Source: Desertivirga arenae (GTDB lineage: Bacteria; Bacteroidota; Bacteroidia; Sphingobacteriales; Sphingobacteriaceae). Taken from it: DNA of 64,000 nucleotides. The DNA lies in the NCBI RefSeq assembly GCF_017355785.1, contig NZ_JAFEWE010000008.1:62001-126000 (forward strand), written 5' to 3'. Made by a program: the position numbers and the translations under genes. The notes beneath the pieces were generated by a model, which searched no databases, was not told where the DNA came from, and was given only the letters and a program-made list of their open reading frames with translations. This document shows, in pieces, positions 16,312 through 25,215 of the stretch (position 1 is the stretch's first letter; each line of letters starts with the position of its first letter).

Positions 16312-17418
16312 ATGAGTACAGAAAGTTTGTTTAGGCCGTTTAGCCTTAAATCATTAAATATTAAAAATCGTATAGTAATGGCTCCGATGACACGCTCATT
16401 TTCACCAGGAGGCATTCCGACAGAACAGGTTGCAGCTTATTATCAAAAAAGAGCCGAAGGAGAAGTTGGACTAATTCTTTCAGAAGGAACTGTTATTGAA
16501 AGACCTTCCTCTTCGAACGATCCTAACATTCCTCATTTTTATGGAGAACAAGCTTTAGCTGGATGGAAAAAAGTGATTGATGAGGTGCATAGTGCGGGAG
16601 GAGCGATGGCACCTCAGATATGGCACATGGGTGTGATGGATAACCATCATTCTGGTTGGGTTCCTCCAGTACCTTTCGAAGGACCGTCAGGATTAAATCG
16701 CCCTGGTTTTATAAACGGAAATTCAATGTCGGATGAAGATATTGCAGATACAATCGCAGCTTTTGGTCGCGCTGCTGCAGACGCAAAGAGGCTTGGTTTT
16801 GATACTGTTGAACTCCATGGTGCTCATGGTTATCTCATTGACCAATTTTTTTGGAACGAAACCAATAAAAGAACCGACATTTGGGGCGGAAAGACAATTG
16901 GAGAACGTACTCGCTTTGCTGTAGAGGTAATTAAGGAAGTTCGCCGGCAAGTAGGAGAAGACCTTCCCTTAATAATCCGGCTATCACAATTCAAGCCATC
17001 TGCTTATACTAATAAATTAGCAGCTAATCCTCAGGAACTTGAAGAGTGGGTAAGTCCACTAGCCGATGCCGGTATAGATATTTTTCATTGTTCTCAGCGC
17101 CGGTTCTGGGAACCTGAATTTGATGGTTCAGATCTGAACTTTGCCGGATGGGTTAAAAAGATCAGTGGAAGGGCTACCATAACGGTTGGTTCAGTTGGCT
17201 TAACAGGAGAATTCTTGGCAGCCTTTGCTGGCGAGGCGTCCCAGCCGAGTTCATTAGATGAATTATTACGTCGTCTAGATCGCGGTGATTTTGATCTGGT
17301 AGCCGTCGGTCGGCCTTTGTTGGCAGATCCTAACTGGGTTAAAAAAGTAAGGGAAGGTAGAAAAGAGGAATTAAAAGGATTCACTAAAGATGCTTTGGCT
17401 GAATTAGTAATGGCTTAA
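16312..17418 (+). CDS. Old Yellow Enzyme-family NADH:flavin oxidoreductase
   Basis: The 368-aa FMN TIM barrel has typical features: the N-terminal L-K-N-R-I-V-M-A-P-M-T-R segment, the ligand-binding pattern in VELHGAHGYLIDQFFW, and the C-terminal phosphate loop region FDLVAVGRPLLADPNWV. Such NemA/YqjM-type enzymes reduce the C=C bond of electrophilic enones, maleimides or nitro compounds. It forms an operon with the ArsR regulator 9 nt upstream, analogous in logic to nemRA in Escherichia coli but with a different regulator family. An electrophile-detoxification role is likely. Confidence 0.9.
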   Translation: MSTESLFRPFSLKSLNIKNRIVMAPMTRSFSPGGIPTEQVAAYYQKRAEGEVGLILSEGTVIERPSSSNDPNIPHFYGEQALAGWKKVIDEVHSAGGAMAPQIWHMGVMDNHHSGWVPPVPFEGPSGLNRPGFINGNSMSDEDIADTIAAFGRAAADAKRLGFDTVELHGAHGYLIDQFFWNETNKRTDIWGGKTIGERTRFAVEVIKEVRRQVGEDLPLIIRLSQFKPSAYTNKLAANPQELEEWVSPLADAGIDIFHCSQRRFWEPEFDGSDLNFAGWVKKISGRATITVGSVGLTGEFLAAFAGEASQPSSLDELLRRLDRGDFDLVAVGRPLLADPNWVKKVREGRKEELKGFTKDALAELVMA

Positions 17419-17437
17419 TAATTAATAAGTTTTAGAT

Positions 17438-17467
17438 TAGAGCCATCTCCCTCAGGTGGTGGCTCTA
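17438..17467 (+). terminator. Probable terminator after the OYE gene
   Basis: TAGAGCCA (17438-17445) pairs with TGGCTCTA (17460-17467). The T tract is weak (TAATAG), so termination may be partial. Confidence 0.45.
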
Positions 17468-17491
17468 TAATAGTAATAGTTATAACACCGC

Positions 17492-18052
17492 ATGCAATAT
17501 CACTTTAGAAAAGCGATAATATCTGAGGCATCTCAAATCTGGGATATCTTAAAACAAGCTATTGAACGTCGTAAAAAAGACGGTAGTAATCAGTGGCAGG
17601 ATGGTTACCCAAATCCAATGGTCATTCAGAGAGATATAGAAAGTGGTGCAGGGTATGTGTTAACAGAAGGAGACATTATAGTAGGGTATTGTGCTGTAAT
17701 GTTAAATAATGAACCAGCTTATGCTGACATACAAGGTAAATGGCTAACCAATAAAGACTTCGTTGTTGTTCATCGTGTGGCTATTTCTGAGAATTATTTG
17801 GGAAAGCGACTGGGCCAGAAGATATTAGAGTTTATAGAAGGATTTGCCGAGGAAAGGAATATTTACAGTATAAAGGCAGACACAAATTATGATAATCAGG
17901 CAATGCTACGGATTTTTGAAAAGTTAGGCTATGTATATTGCGGGGAAGTGTTTTTCAGAGGAAGCGTAAGAAAAGCCTATGAAAAGGTGCTCGACAGGAA
18001 TACGGCGGGAGGGACTATCGCCGCCGGAAAAACCTTAGAATCAGAAAGATAA
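17492..18052 (+). CDS. GNAT-family N-acetyltransferase
   Basis: The 186-aa product shows GNAT motif A in VHRVAISENYLGKRLGQKILEFIE (acetyl-CoA pyrophosphate loop) and motif B in IKADTNYDNQAMLRIFEKLGYVYCGEV. The acceptor substrate is unknown. Related proteins in this phylum normally end near the KAYEKVL segment. Here about 20 residues are added, rich in Gly and Ala, and this tail overlaps a small gene on the other strand, so the extension may be a recent stop-codon loss. Confidence 0.85.
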   Translation: MQYHFRKAIISEASQIWDILKQAIERRKKDGSNQWQDGYPNPMVIQRDIESGAGYVLTEGDIIVGYCAVMLNNEPAYADIQGKWLTNKDFVVVHRVAISENYLGKRLGQKILEFIEGFAEERNIYSIKADTNYDNQAMLRIFEKLGYVYCGEVFFRGSVRKAYEKVLDRNTAGGTIAAGKTLESER

Positions 18053-18182
18053 CCAGTAGGGTAATCAAGGGTAAAAAGCTTATACTCCAACCACTTCTTT
18101 CAGACCAGGTTCCTCCAATCATGATACACGCTTGCATTTGCAGGCATACAATCACTGCAAGAACATAAAAAAATCTTTTCAT
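18015..18182 (-). CDS. Small membrane protein, 55 aa, overlapping the GNAT tail
   Basis: This frame encodes MKRFFYVLAVIVCLQ, a polar middle with GGTWSERSGWS, and a second hydrophobic helix followed by a basic end FFRRR. Two membrane segments (about residues 5-20 and 34-49) with a positive C-terminus follow the positive-inside pattern. It overlaps the last 38 nt of the GNAT gene tail to tail. The family is unknown. Good membrane-protein composition supports it despite its size. Confidence 0.55.
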   Translation of the reverse strand: MKRFFYVLAVIVCLQMQACIMIGGTWSERSGWSISFLPLITLLVIFLILRFFRRR

Positions 18183-18197
18183 TAGCTAACCTCTCTT

Positions 18198-18232
18198 TTA
18201 AAAAAACAGGTCGTCTTGCTAAAAACGACCTG
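18198..18232 (-). terminator. Intrinsic terminator of the small lipoprotein gene
   Basis: CAGGTCGT (18207-18214) pairs with ACGACCTG (18225-18232). Read on the minus strand the stem is followed by a T run (complement of the A run at 18198-18206), just downstream of the lipoprotein stop. Confidence 0.8.
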
Positions 18233-18254
18233 AATTACCTGCATCAGCAGATTA

Positions 18255-18449
18255 TTACTTGTTCAATGAATCCACAGTGGTTGGAGGATTTGACAGGCTG
18301 TCGTTATCCATTACTACAGCAGTATCTCCTGTATTGGCTTCAGTAGAAGTTTCTGATGATTCGCCTTCTGATTTTGTGTTTGAGCTACACGCAGCCATCG
18401 TTAATGAAACAGCTAATGCGCAGAACAAGGTTTTGAAAATGTTTTTCAT
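18255..18449 (-). CDS. Small acidic lipoprotein, 64 aa
   Basis: The signal peptide ends in LTMAAC with the lipidation Cys followed by SSNTKSEG. The mature part, about 45 residues, is disordered and rich in Ser, Thr, Glu and Asp, ending in TVDSLNK. A similar protein is encoded at 34355-34564, and both end in a DSL-(K/N)K motif. These are common but uncharacterised in Sphingobacteriaceae. A terminator follows. Confidence 0.75.
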   Translation of the reverse strand: MKNIFKTLFCALAVSLTMAACSSNTKSEGESSETSTEANTGDTAVVMDNDSLSNPPTTVDSLNK

Positions 18450-18585
18450 AATTTTTTCAATAGATTTTTATCTCTTGTCTAAAGGGATGTTTCACTGCTT
18501 TGTTTTAAATTAAAAAAAGAAAAATAGAAAAACATCTTCTATAGGTCTCAGTTAAATAGGGACAATAGTAACCTACTTAGAAACT

Positions 18586-19110
18586 ATGGAAAACAACACT
18601 AATGGTTCTTACGGTTTAAGAACAAATCTTTACAAAGACCGCGAAAGCGCAGAACAGGCTTTTCAATCACTGAGAGACAGAGGGTATAGTCAAGAAGAAA
18701 TCAACCTGATAATGTCTGACGAAACAAGAAAAAAACATTTCGAACATTCAGATCATGATTCAGAGTTAGGAAATAAAGCATTAGAGGGTGCTGGTACAGG
18801 TTCTGCAATTGGCGGTACTGCAGGTGCTATCATTGGTGCTATCGCTGCAATTGGAACATCAGTAGCCCTTCCTGGACTTGGTTTATTAATTGCCGGACCA
18901 CTGGTTGCTGGACTGGCAGGTGCCGGAGCAGGTGGTTTAACAGGTGGTTTAGTTGGTGCTTTAATCGGATCTGGTATCCCTGAAGACCGTGCTAAAGAGT
19001 ACGAATCTGGAATTAAAGACGGTGGCATCGTCATGGGTGTTACACCTAGAAGTCAGGAAGATGCTGACTACTTCGACAGAGAATGGAGTAGCGACAGAAC
19101 CCGGGTATAG
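18586..19110 (+). CDS. General stress protein-like protein with glycine-zipper domain
   Basis: The N-terminal part (YGLRTNLYKDRESAEQAFQSLRDRGYSQEEINLIM) matches the YflT/general-stress-protein-17M-type heat-induced domain. The middle, about residues 62-135, is a Gly/Ala-rich double hydrophobic hairpin with GxxxG repeats typical of glycine-zipper membrane insertion. The C-terminus (RAKEYESGIKDGGIVMGVTP) closes the alpha/beta fold as in this family. Induction by general or osmotic stress is typical of relatives, but no sigma-factor site is visible. Confidence 0.78.
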   Translation: MENNTNGSYGLRTNLYKDRESAEQAFQSLRDRGYSQEEINLIMSDETRKKHFEHSDHDSELGNKALEGAGTGSAIGGTAGAIIGAIAAIGTSVALPGLGLLIAGPLVAGLAGAGAGGLTGGLVGALIGSGIPEDRAKEYESGIKDGGIVMGVTPRSQEDADYFDREWSSDRTRV

Positions 19111-19139
19111 TTAATTACTTCTTTATTAATTACATCAAG

Positions 19140-19178
19140 GGGGCTGTATTAGGCATTAAGCTTAATACAGCCCCTTTT
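19140..19178 (+). terminator. Strong intrinsic terminator
   Basis: GGGGCTGTATTA (19140-19151) is perfectly complementary to TAATACAGCCCC (19163-19174), followed by TTTTAT. It lies 30 nt after the stress-protein stop. The next 200 bases before the pseudouridine synthase gene show nothing further. Confidence 0.88.
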
Positions 19179-19374
19179 ATATAGTTACAATCTATGCAAC
19201 TTGTTTGTACCTTTTCAGTTATAAGCTCTTTCTTAATATAAAACCAATACTCATTAATACTACCCGGCTCAATTAATGCTGTTTATACAGTTTTCCGCAC
19301 TATGTGCCGTAATAACTAACCACAAATCTTACTCTAAACTTTCTCAATTAGTATAAAGCCAGTATTTTTAACCC

Positions 19375-21072
19375 GTGGAATACGTGAAGACGAAGCTGGC
19401 AGCAATTCATTCTTTTATAAAAGACATTTCATCGCTGTCTTTACCCGAAAAATTTAATTATCCTTTCTGTTATGAAGCTCATCCTCTTGCAAAGTTAGCG
19501 GCAATGCAGGTGCAGGATTTTCTTAGCAAGTCGTACGATAACGAGCATAACTTCGGGATTGATCCTGAGCATGAAGGAATTGTTATCGGAAAGATGTTTG
19601 GTGTATTGATAGTCAGAAATTCTGAGAATGAAATAGGTTTTCTAGCTGCCTACTCCGGCAAGCTGGCTCAGGGAAGACAGCATCCCTATTTTGTTCCTCC
19701 GGTATACGAAGTGTTCCAGGAGAATGGAATGTACCTTACAGAGGTAAGAGCGGTGACAGCTTTAAATGAAGCTTTGGAAACTCTTGAGCAGGATAAAGAA
19801 TACCTGCGTTTAAAGTCGCAGCTTGAAGAATTGAAATCATTGGCCGCCCAAGAGATAGGAGAGTTGAAATCTGAGCACAGAGGTTTAAAAAAAGAACGGC
19901 ATAAACGCAGGAAAGAAGCTCAGATTAGTTTGTTGCCAGAGGCTTTAGAACAATTACTGGAAGAGCTGAAGAATGAGAGTCTAAAACAGCAGTATGATTT
20001 AAGGGTACTAACCCGATCCTGGGATGCAAAACTTCAAGAGATTGAACTGGTTATTGGGAATTACCTGAAGAAAATAGAGCAGTTAAAAGAGGATAGGAAG
20101 CAAGCATCTGCCAAGCTGCAAAGACAGCTTTTTGAGAATTACAGATTCCTTAACGCTAACAAAGACTGGAAGAGCCTGCTATCGATATTTACTGAAGATT
20201 TGGGACTTGTTCCTCCGGCAGGTGCAGGGGAATGTGCTGCTCCTAAACTCTTACAGTATGCTTACCTCCACAACTTGCAACCCATAACCATGGCAGAATT
20301 CTGGTGGGGACAATCCCCTAAATCAGAGGTGCGTAAACATGGCGACTTCTACCCGGCATGCAGGTCGAAGTGTCTTCCTATTCTTGGATTTATGCTAGAG
20401 GGATTAGCTGTAGATGATAACCCTCTCGAAAATAATCCGGCAGAGGGGAAGGAGATGAGTATCGTATTTGAAGATGAGGACTTTATCGTAGTTAATAAAC
20501 CTTCAGAATTTCTGTCAGTTCCCGGCCGTTACGTAAAAGATTCAGTTCAAACCAGGATAAAAGAAAGGTACCCGGATGCCATATTAGTGCACCGTTTGGA
20601 TCAAAGCACTTCAGGCATTATTCTTATTGGAAAGAATCATGAAAGCTATGTGCATCTCCAGAAGCAATTTCTTAAGAGAACTGTAGTGAAGAGGTATCAG
20701 GCAGTCCTGAATGGTGTGGTGGAAAAGAGAATTGGAATAATTGATCTTCCTCTCCGGGTGGATCTCGATAATCGTCCGCAGCAAATGGTATGTTATGAAT
20801 ATGGTAAGCCTGCACAAACCAAGTTTGAGGTTCAGAAGATACAGGATGGAAAAACTTTCATTTACTTCTATCCGATCACAGGCAGAACCCATCAGTTGAG
20901 AATGCATGCTGCTCATCCTTCAGGCTTAAACGTTCCCATATGGGGAGATGATCTTTACGGTACCAAAGCCAACCGCTTGTTTCTTCATGCAGAATACCTC
21001 GAATTCGATCACCCCAAAACCATGGAAAGGTTAGCTTTTACTGTTGATCCTGAATTTGAACAGTATCTATGA
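19375..21072 (+). CDS. RluA-family pseudouridine synthase with long N-terminal extension
   Basis: The C-terminal third (about residues 360-565) is a complete RluA catalytic domain: VVNKPSEFLSVPGR, catalytic block H-R-L-D-Q-S-T-S-G with Asp409, RYQAVLNG, and GRTHQLRMHAAHP. The first 350 residues are an additional module: an N-terminal domain of about 130 residues, then a highly charged coiled coil (about residues 130-260), then a Cys-containing linker with PAGAGECAAPKLLQYAY. The family's usual length is about 220-330 aa, so this is the long type. It isomerises uridine in rRNA or tRNA, target unknown. GTG is the start. Confidence 0.88.
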   Translation: MEYVKTKLAAIHSFIKDISSLSLPEKFNYPFCYEAHPLAKLAAMQVQDFLSKSYDNEHNFGIDPEHEGIVIGKMFGVLIVRNSENEIGFLAAYSGKLAQGRQHPYFVPPVYEVFQENGMYLTEVRAVTALNEALETLEQDKEYLRLKSQLEELKSLAAQEIGELKSEHRGLKKERHKRRKEAQISLLPEALEQLLEELKNESLKQQYDLRVLTRSWDAKLQEIELVIGNYLKKIEQLKEDRKQASAKLQRQLFENYRFLNANKDWKSLLSIFTEDLGLVPPAGAGECAAPKLLQYAYLHNLQPITMAEFWWGQSPKSEVRKHGDFYPACRSKCLPILGFMLEGLAVDDNPLENNPAEGKEMSIVFEDEDFIVVNKPSEFLSVPGRYVKDSVQTRIKERYPDAILVHRLDQSTSGIILIGKNHESYVHLQKQFLKRTVVKRYQAVLNGVVEKRIGIIDLPLRVDLDNRPQQMVCYEYGKPAQTKFEVQKIQDGKTFIYFYPITGRTHQLRMHAAHPSGLNVPIWGDDLYGTKANRLFLHAEYLEFDHPKTMERLAFTVDPEFEQYL

Positions 21073-21176
21073 AAGTTTTAAGCCCTTTTAGCTAAGACTC
21101 ACATCATTCCTTTAAGAAACTTAGATCATATTTTCATTGTAAAGAAAGGTCGAGATTTCGGCTTTAATTTTTAACA

Positions 21177-21755
21177 ATGAAAGAAGAAAGAGAAATTGTT
21201 CTAAGTACTAAGTATGCAAATCCTGCACCCCTTGGCTTGTTCGCCTTTGGTATGACTACTATTCTACTGAATCTCCATAATGCGGGTTTTTTTGAGCTCG
21301 ATTCTATGATCATTGCCATGGGTATTTTTTACGGAGGTTTGGCCCAGGTAATAGCAGGTATAATTGAAAGTAAGAAAAATAACACCTTCGGTTTAACCGC
21401 TTTCACTTCTTATGGCTTCTTCTGGCTTTCATTTGCTGGATTACTCATTTTACCAAAACTTGGTTTAGCCACTGCTGTATCTGAAACCGGACTAGTTGCA
21501 TACCTGGTAATGTGGGGAATATTCACTTTACTATTATTTGTAGGCACCCTAAAGCTGAACCGGGCATTACAACTGGTTTTTGGAACGCTAACTGTACTTT
21601 TTTTCCTGTTAGCAATAGGAGATGCTACTGGAAATGCATCAATAAAAACCTTTGCAGGATATGAGGGGATTATTTGTGGTGGCCTCGCAATATATGCAGG
21701 GATTGCACAAGTTCTGAATGAACTTCATGGAAAAACCGTTTTACCTATAGGATAG
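21177..21755 (+). CDS. satP: Acetate uptake transporter (SatP/YaaH, GPR1/FUN34 family)
   Basis: The 192-aa product carries the family signature N-P-A-P-L-G-L-F near residue 15 and six hydrophobic helices (starting at about residues 17, 43, 74, 104, 128 and 158). These channels or proton symporters take up acetate and succinate across the inner membrane. Its length matches Escherichia coli SatP (188 aa). It stands alone with its own terminator. A near-consensus -7 box (TAATTTTT) ends 4 nt before the ATG, suggesting a very short leader. Confidence 0.9.
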   Translation: MKEEREIVLSTKYANPAPLGLFAFGMTTILLNLHNAGFFELDSMIIAMGIFYGGLAQVIAGIIESKKNNTFGLTAFTSYGFFWLSFAGLLILPKLGLATAVSETGLVAYLVMWGIFTLLLFVGTLKLNRALQLVFGTLTVLFFLLAIGDATGNASIKTFAGYEGIICGGLAIYAGIAQVLNELHGKTVLPIG

Positions 21756-21758
21756 TAA

Positions 21759-21791
21759 AAAAAACCTGCGGTATGAAAACTGCAGGTTTTT
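21759..21791. terminator. Intrinsic terminator after the acetate transporter
   Basis: AAAAACCTGC pairs with GCAGGTTTTT (21782-21791) around a 12-nt loop, with T/A runs on both sides. It can serve both this gene and the convergent lipoprotein gene. Confidence 0.82.
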
Positions 21792-21831
21792 TCAAATCTT
21801 CAACTAAGTACGGTATCCTGGATTTTCAGAT

Positions 21832-24117
21832 CTAAGACTTTACATAGGATCGAAAGTAGCCGCATTCTTTCAAAATCTCCTGATAATATCTGGTATTCAA
21901 AAACTTCTGTTTCAACTCCGCAAAATACTTACCTCCTGGAAAATAAGAGAAGTCATCATTATAGGATTTACTTTCAACCTGGTTATAATATTCATTGCGC
22001 TCACATTTACTAGCCATAAAAGTGCTTCGCGCCCGTTGTTCATCCGTTTGAGCATATTGCTTTGCCAACAGGTAATACTTCATTGCAATTTTGGGGTCTG
22101 TAAAGGTCCGTTGGAATTCTTTTGTTATAGCCTCTCCACTATAATCACTGTATCCGGTAATATCTGTTTGATAGAACAATCTTGCATTTCCATAGTAAGT
22201 GATGTTATAGTAGGCGTTGGCAAGTAGAAAAGAATTTCTAAATGTATTTTTCCCAGCGTTCAACTCATCTTTAGCTGCTTTTATCGCTTTCAAGAAGCTG
22301 AGGGGAGTATACTTTAATTTTTGAGGAGCTTCGTGATCGCAATCATGACAGTCGTTCAGCCGGCTATTAAACGGGTTTCCTGCTAATTCAAATTGGTTTC
22401 CTTTTTCCCCGGCCTTTTCCATCAATACTATCGCTTCATCAACTTTTTCCTTATAGGTTAGCATGGTTGCCTGGTGATAGTATAGGTCTTCCAGCTTATG
22501 AGGATAATACCTCAACATCACCTTTTGAAATTCAGTCTTGTTTTTATTAAGGAAAATAGCTTGCAGTGCGTTAATGTTCGAGTTGCTCATATAGAAGGAG
22601 GTTTCGTCTTGAAAACAAACGGCTTTCACCGGATCCTTCTGCGATTTGTATAAGTTAGCAATTGAACGGGCGACCGGGTACAAAGCATCTGTATACCTAA
22701 AATCTTTAAACTGCTTCTTCTGATCCCTAATATCGGCTAACCAATTTAAAGGTTCTACCAGTGCATCTTCTGTCGTCTTATCTAGTTTTTTTAGTTGCGC
22801 CACATGCAACAGCGTTTTCAGGAGTTTGTATTGCGCATTGATCAATGTGTCTTTAGATGGGATCGTCCGTTCAGCACGGTCGTAGAAAATGCCTGCATTT
22901 TTATAATCTTTCTTAAGAAAATGAAGGTATCCCGAGGCCAGGTTCCAAAACCACGGCTTGCTGGTAGTTCCTGTACGTGTTATAGAATCAATACTTGTCA
23001 GGTCTTTATCTGCTGTTGCCTTATTCATGAATTCCGATGCATACAAGCTATCCATCTGGTCGTACTCCGTAATATTTACTACGCGACTTAAAAGAACATC
23101 AAGTTTTTCTGATTTCGGATTCCTTATTGTGATTTCTTTAATTGCTCTGACAGGATCATGCTCCATCCCCAGAAGGTGCCAAAGGGTGATTTCTTCCTCT
23201 TTGCTTTTTGCTAATGCTAGTGTTTGTTTCCAATCCTGCTCCTCCTGTGGATGAAAACTCCAGGCTGAAGGGATCTTCATTTTGAAAGAGTAATCATAGC
23301 ATAAACTATATAAATAGTTAGCGGAAGCATATTTTTTCTGGTGATAGTAATAGCCTGCCAAATAGGAGAGTGAGCGATAGTAGAGAGCGTTTCTTTGAGA
23401 GTTCTTATAGCTGTTGAAGGCTGCATCAATTGCAGGGTTATTCTTTTCAGTAGTAAGGCTATTGAAAAAGTGATAACGAACCAGCTGGAACCAATAACGT
23501 TGTTTAAGGAAAGGTTCCTTTGTGTTTTGAAATGCAGCTTTTATTTTTATCTCCAAACTGGGGTCAACGTTTTTTTTAGGAACTGGCTCATACCAGTAAT
23601 CCTCCTCGTTCACGGCATAAGCTTCAGCCTGTTTTGCAAGTTTCAAGTATTCAAAAAACTGATCAACTTTTTTCTTTTTGTATTTGGAGCCTGAAAGATC
23701 TGGATATATACCTGGAAGACTACCAGTTTTTCCTAGTCGATTTTGGTTCACAGAATCAACCCCTGCTGCAGATAGTTTAAAAAGTAAAGTTTCAAGATCA
23801 GGCGTTTTGATAGAATTATTTAGAAATCCTGACCAGTCGCTGGTAGTCTCCTCATTAAATCTTTTATTGTTGTCTGCCGCGTTATTTTCATAAAGTCTTT
23901 CTGAATTGTAAAATCGATGGGAAGTTTCAAAGAAGAAGGGACTATAGTCAGGATCAACAAAGTATTCAGGAGCAAATACAGAAGGGTCTTCTTCGTCTCC
24001 ACCAGCACATGCCCATGCTATACCAGCAGCAATAAGCATGGTAGCACTAAAACTTAGAAGATATTTGCTTAAGCGTTTCTGCCTTAAACTGAAAATGGTC
24101 GAGGTTACCGAGTTCAT
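21832..24117 (-). CDS. Large TPR-like lipoprotein, second gene of an overlapping pair
   Basis: I take the ATG at 24117 because the segment LSKYLLSFSATMLIAAGIAWAC then forms a lipoprotein signal with Cys followed by AGGDEED. The mature protein, about 720 residues, is helical with repeated TPR-like pairs (for example ALYYRSLSYLAGYYYHQKKYASANYLYSL and ASGYLHFLKKDYKNAGIFYDRAE). It is rich in Tyr and Trp, and contains a late Cys cluster C-H-D-C-D-H. The start overlaps the end of the upstream gene by 71 nt, indicating translational coupling. I know no function for the family. It is probably a periplasmic or outer-membrane scaffold. Confidence 0.72.
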   Translation of the reverse strand: MNSVTSTIFSLRQKRLSKYLLSFSATMLIAAGIAWACAGGDEEDPSVFAPEYFVDPDYSPFFFETSHRFYNSERLYENNAADNNKRFNEETTSDWSGFLNNSIKTPDLETLLFKLSAAGVDSVNQNRLGKTGSLPGIYPDLSGSKYKKKKVDQFFEYLKLAKQAEAYAVNEEDYWYEPVPKKNVDPSLEIKIKAAFQNTKEPFLKQRYWFQLVRYHFFNSLTTEKNNPAIDAAFNSYKNSQRNALYYRSLSYLAGYYYHQKKYASANYLYSLCYDYSFKMKIPSAWSFHPQEEQDWKQTLALAKSKEEEITLWHLLGMEHDPVRAIKEITIRNPKSEKLDVLLSRVVNITEYDQMDSLYASEFMNKATADKDLTSIDSITRTGTTSKPWFWNLASGYLHFLKKDYKNAGIFYDRAERTIPSKDTLINAQYKLLKTLLHVAQLKKLDKTTEDALVEPLNWLADIRDQKKQFKDFRYTDALYPVARSIANLYKSQKDPVKAVCFQDETSFYMSNSNINALQAIFLNKNKTEFQKVMLRYYPHKLEDLYYHQATMLTYKEKVDEAIVLMEKAGEKGNQFELAGNPFNSRLNDCHDCDHEAPQKLKYTPLSFLKAIKAAKDELNAGKNTFRNSFLLANAYYNITYYGNARLFYQTDITGYSDYSGEAITKEFQRTFTDPKIAMKYYLLAKQYAQTDEQRARSTFMASKCERNEYYNQVESKSYNDDFSYFPGGKYFAELKQKFLNTRYYQEILKECGYFRSYVKS

Positions 24118-25072
24118 AAAATAGTATTGTTCGTTTGTTATTTTTTGGAAGAGCTGTTGAAAGTTGTTCTGTAGCTTGTTGCAAAACTTCTGTATTGATC
24201 TCTTCAAGTTTAAAAATATCGTTTTCTTTTATATAGATACCCTTGAAAAAAAACGAGCGTTTTGCAATCATGTAATTAGGATAGGATTTAAATGCTCCGG
24301 AATTTAAAAGATCTGCAGTGCTTAACTTGTTAAACAAGCCTTTAATTTTACTATCCCGGATTTGAATGGTCCATGAAAAAAGGGGTAATGCAATGTCGAG
24401 CTGCAAGGGATAGTTGCTTATATATGAGGTGTACTTCGAGGCGTCAACCTCATTATATATGGAATTTCGCGCATCCAAACGTCCGGTAAGTTTTCCCATA
24501 TTGTAGTACATCAATACTCCGGTTTCTACTGGTGGCACTCCAGTTCTATCTTTATATTTTACCTGATGTAGCCGGATAGTTGCTTCCAGAGGTTTCCCGC
24601 TGATCTTTCTTAATATTTTTAGGTACCTGAAATATTTTTCTTTGGTGCTTTCAGTCCAGTCGCAGTCAATTTGAATAGATTGGTAAGCGATATTGTGGTT
24701 AGACATTATATTACCCAAAAGCCGAAAGGTATTAACAGCAAGGGAATCAATGCCCTTTTGGTCTGAATTAACAAGAGTTTTATTGGTAATATAAACTACC
24801 GGGACAATTGTTTGATCCTTGAGTTCCTGTTTGAACTTTATTACTCCTGCCGGTAAGGCTGAGCCTTTGGCCTCATCCCATCTGATATCAAATAGACGGA
24901 GGTAAATCTTCTTAACGAATAGATTCTTTAGGAGTAAACGATCCTCCGCCGGCAGGTTGAACGTTGTCTTCCAGTAGTAAAAAGCGGGTTCTGTTTTTGA
25001 TTCTCTCCGGCATGCTCCTAAAGAAAGAAGAAGGATAAAGCAACAAAATATTTTAAAGAATATTTGTTTCAT
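24047..25072 (-). CDS. Lipoprotein with probable TIM-barrel fold, first gene of the pair
   Basis: The 341-aa product has a lipobox LLSLGAC followed by RRESKTEP. After that come barrel-like strand-helix repeats: FYYWKTTF, KKIYLRLFDIRWD, TIVPVVYITNKTL, YQSIQIDCDWTES, LEATIRLHQVKYKD, GVLMYYNMGKL, LDIALPLFSW. The QIDCDWT strand resembles the glycoside-hydrolase-like D-x-D-W pattern and LPLFSW a late barrel strand, so a glycoside-hydrolase-like barrel is plausible, but I cannot assign a catalytic pair. The gene overlaps the TPR-like lipoprotein gene by 71 nt, so the two probably act together. Confidence 0.7.
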   Translation of the reverse strand: MKQIFFKIFCCFILLLSLGACRRESKTEPAFYYWKTTFNLPAEDRLLLKNLFVKKIYLRLFDIRWDEAKGSALPAGVIKFKQELKDQTIVPVVYITNKTLVNSDQKGIDSLAVNTFRLLGNIMSNHNIAYQSIQIDCDWTESTKEKYFRYLKILRKISGKPLEATIRLHQVKYKDRTGVPPVETGVLMYYNMGKLTGRLDARNSIYNEVDASKYTSYISNYPLQLDIALPLFSWTIQIRDSKIKGLFNKLSTADLLNSGAFKSYPNYMIAKRSFFFKGIYIKENDIFKLEEINTEVLQQATEQLSTALPKNNKRTILFYELGNLDHFQFKAETLKQISSKF

Positions 25073-25215
25073 AGATGCATTTCTGCTGCTTTTAAAGAGG
25101 CGAATTTAGGAAAATGGCCTCGAATCATTCCCTTCTTTCTCCGATTAATTTTTTTAACTCTGTTACGTTGCTTTTTGATTATACGTAAATCTTGTATAAA
25201 TCTTACTGGTACGTT

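Noticed and set aside
18753-19034. 93-codon minus-strand frame rich in Pro and Ala
   Set aside because: This is the antisense of the glycine-zipper stretch, whose Gly/Ala codons give Pro/Ala on the other strand.
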